A DNA stretch of 64,000 nucleotides from an uncultured Ferrovibrio sp. GTDB taxonomy: Bacteria; Pseudomonadota; Alphaproteobacteria; Ferrovibrionales; Ferrovibrionaceae. Position 1 is the stretch's first letter. Each line of letters opens with the position of its first letter. The position numbers and the translations under genes were made by a program. Positions 63,924 through 64,000 of the stretch are shown here, in pieces. The DNA is taken from contig NZ_CALGPC010000018.1 in NCBI RefSeq assembly GCF_937960835.1, positions 92,602-156,601 on the forward strand, read 5' to 3'. The notes beneath the pieces are model-generated. The model was not told the origin of the DNA. It was given only the letters and a program-made list of their open reading frames with translations, and searched no databases.

Positions 63924-64000
63924 ATGGCCAAGGCAAAGTTTGAACGTACGAAGCCGCACTGCAACATTGGGACGATTGGTCACGTTGACCATGGCAAGAC
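63924..64000 (+). CDS. tuf: elongation factor Tu (3' truncated by window end)
   Basis: The first 25 codons are present: M-A-K-A-K-F-E-R-T-K-P-H, then N-I-G-T-I-G-H-V-D-H-G-K, which includes the EF-Tu P-loop. GGAGAAGG precedes the ATG. Position after fusA is the usual str-operon arrangement. The remainder lies outside the window. Confidence 0.97.
   Translation, partial: MAKAKFERTKPHCNIGTIGHVDHGK

Overview
The window looks like chromosome of a GC-rich alphaproteobacterium, probably Rhodospirillales-like; this is an inference from gene content and order, since no search was possible. The supporting signs are: a 14-gene nuo operon running straight into birA-coaX-rnj-mce-DUF1467-proS-lolC-lolD-dnaE; a short ProS without an editing insert; an RpoH with the Q-K-x-L-F-F-N-L-R box; LpxI rather than LpxH in the lipid A cluster; RNase J; and a GTTC-N7-GTTC site of the alphaproteobacterial LexA type. 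Nearly all of it is core chromosome. There is no prophage, insertion sequence, CRISPR array or integrase.

Layout. 1-1288: end of an unidentified gene, a small membrane protein, tRNA-Asn and a hotdog thioesterase. 1289-1793: a non-coding stretch with a strict 10-bp periodic AACG array and a doubled TTGATATCAC box upstream of rplM-rpsI. 2946-6135: two overlapping genes for single-pass coiled-coil membrane proteins, convergent with a MoxR ATPase / VWA protein pair. 6274-7970: a cysteine-rich MarR-type regulator divergent from rpoH, with palindromes between them. tRNA-Asp follows. 8541-22808: nuoA-N, complete respiratory complex I. 22831-26803: birA, coaX, rnj, mce and a DUF1467 gene. 27152-31027: a secreted orphan protein, proS and the lipoprotein exporter genes lolC-lolD.

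31062-34330 interrupts the usual lolD-dnaE neighbourhood. It holds an FMN split-barrel protein, a glutathione S-transferase and a divergent LysR regulator, then about 570 bp without genes. That stretch begins very AT-rich and palindromic and ends with a perfect DnaA box and a cluster of GANTC sites just before dnaE. pepN follows dnaE, then two tandem pentapeptide-repeat paralogues on the minus strand.

43423-57895 is the translation and envelope supercluster: rpsB-tsf, then pyrH-frr-uppS-cdsA-dxr-rseP-bamA-skp-lpxD-fabZ-lpxA-lpxI-lpxB. It couples ribosome recycling, isoprenoid and phospholipid precursors, outer-membrane protein assembly and lipid A synthesis. gloA, a small orphan gene and gltA follow. 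An 860-bp non-coding junction carrying a LexA-type box separates gltA from the str operon (rpsL-rpsG-fusA-tuf), which runs off the right edge.

I did not find a clear new multi-gene system. The signals most worth following are the phased AACG array (1416-1545), the dnaE upstream region (33787-34304), the MarR/rpoH operators (6886-6959) and the pentapeptide-repeat pair (40486-43169).
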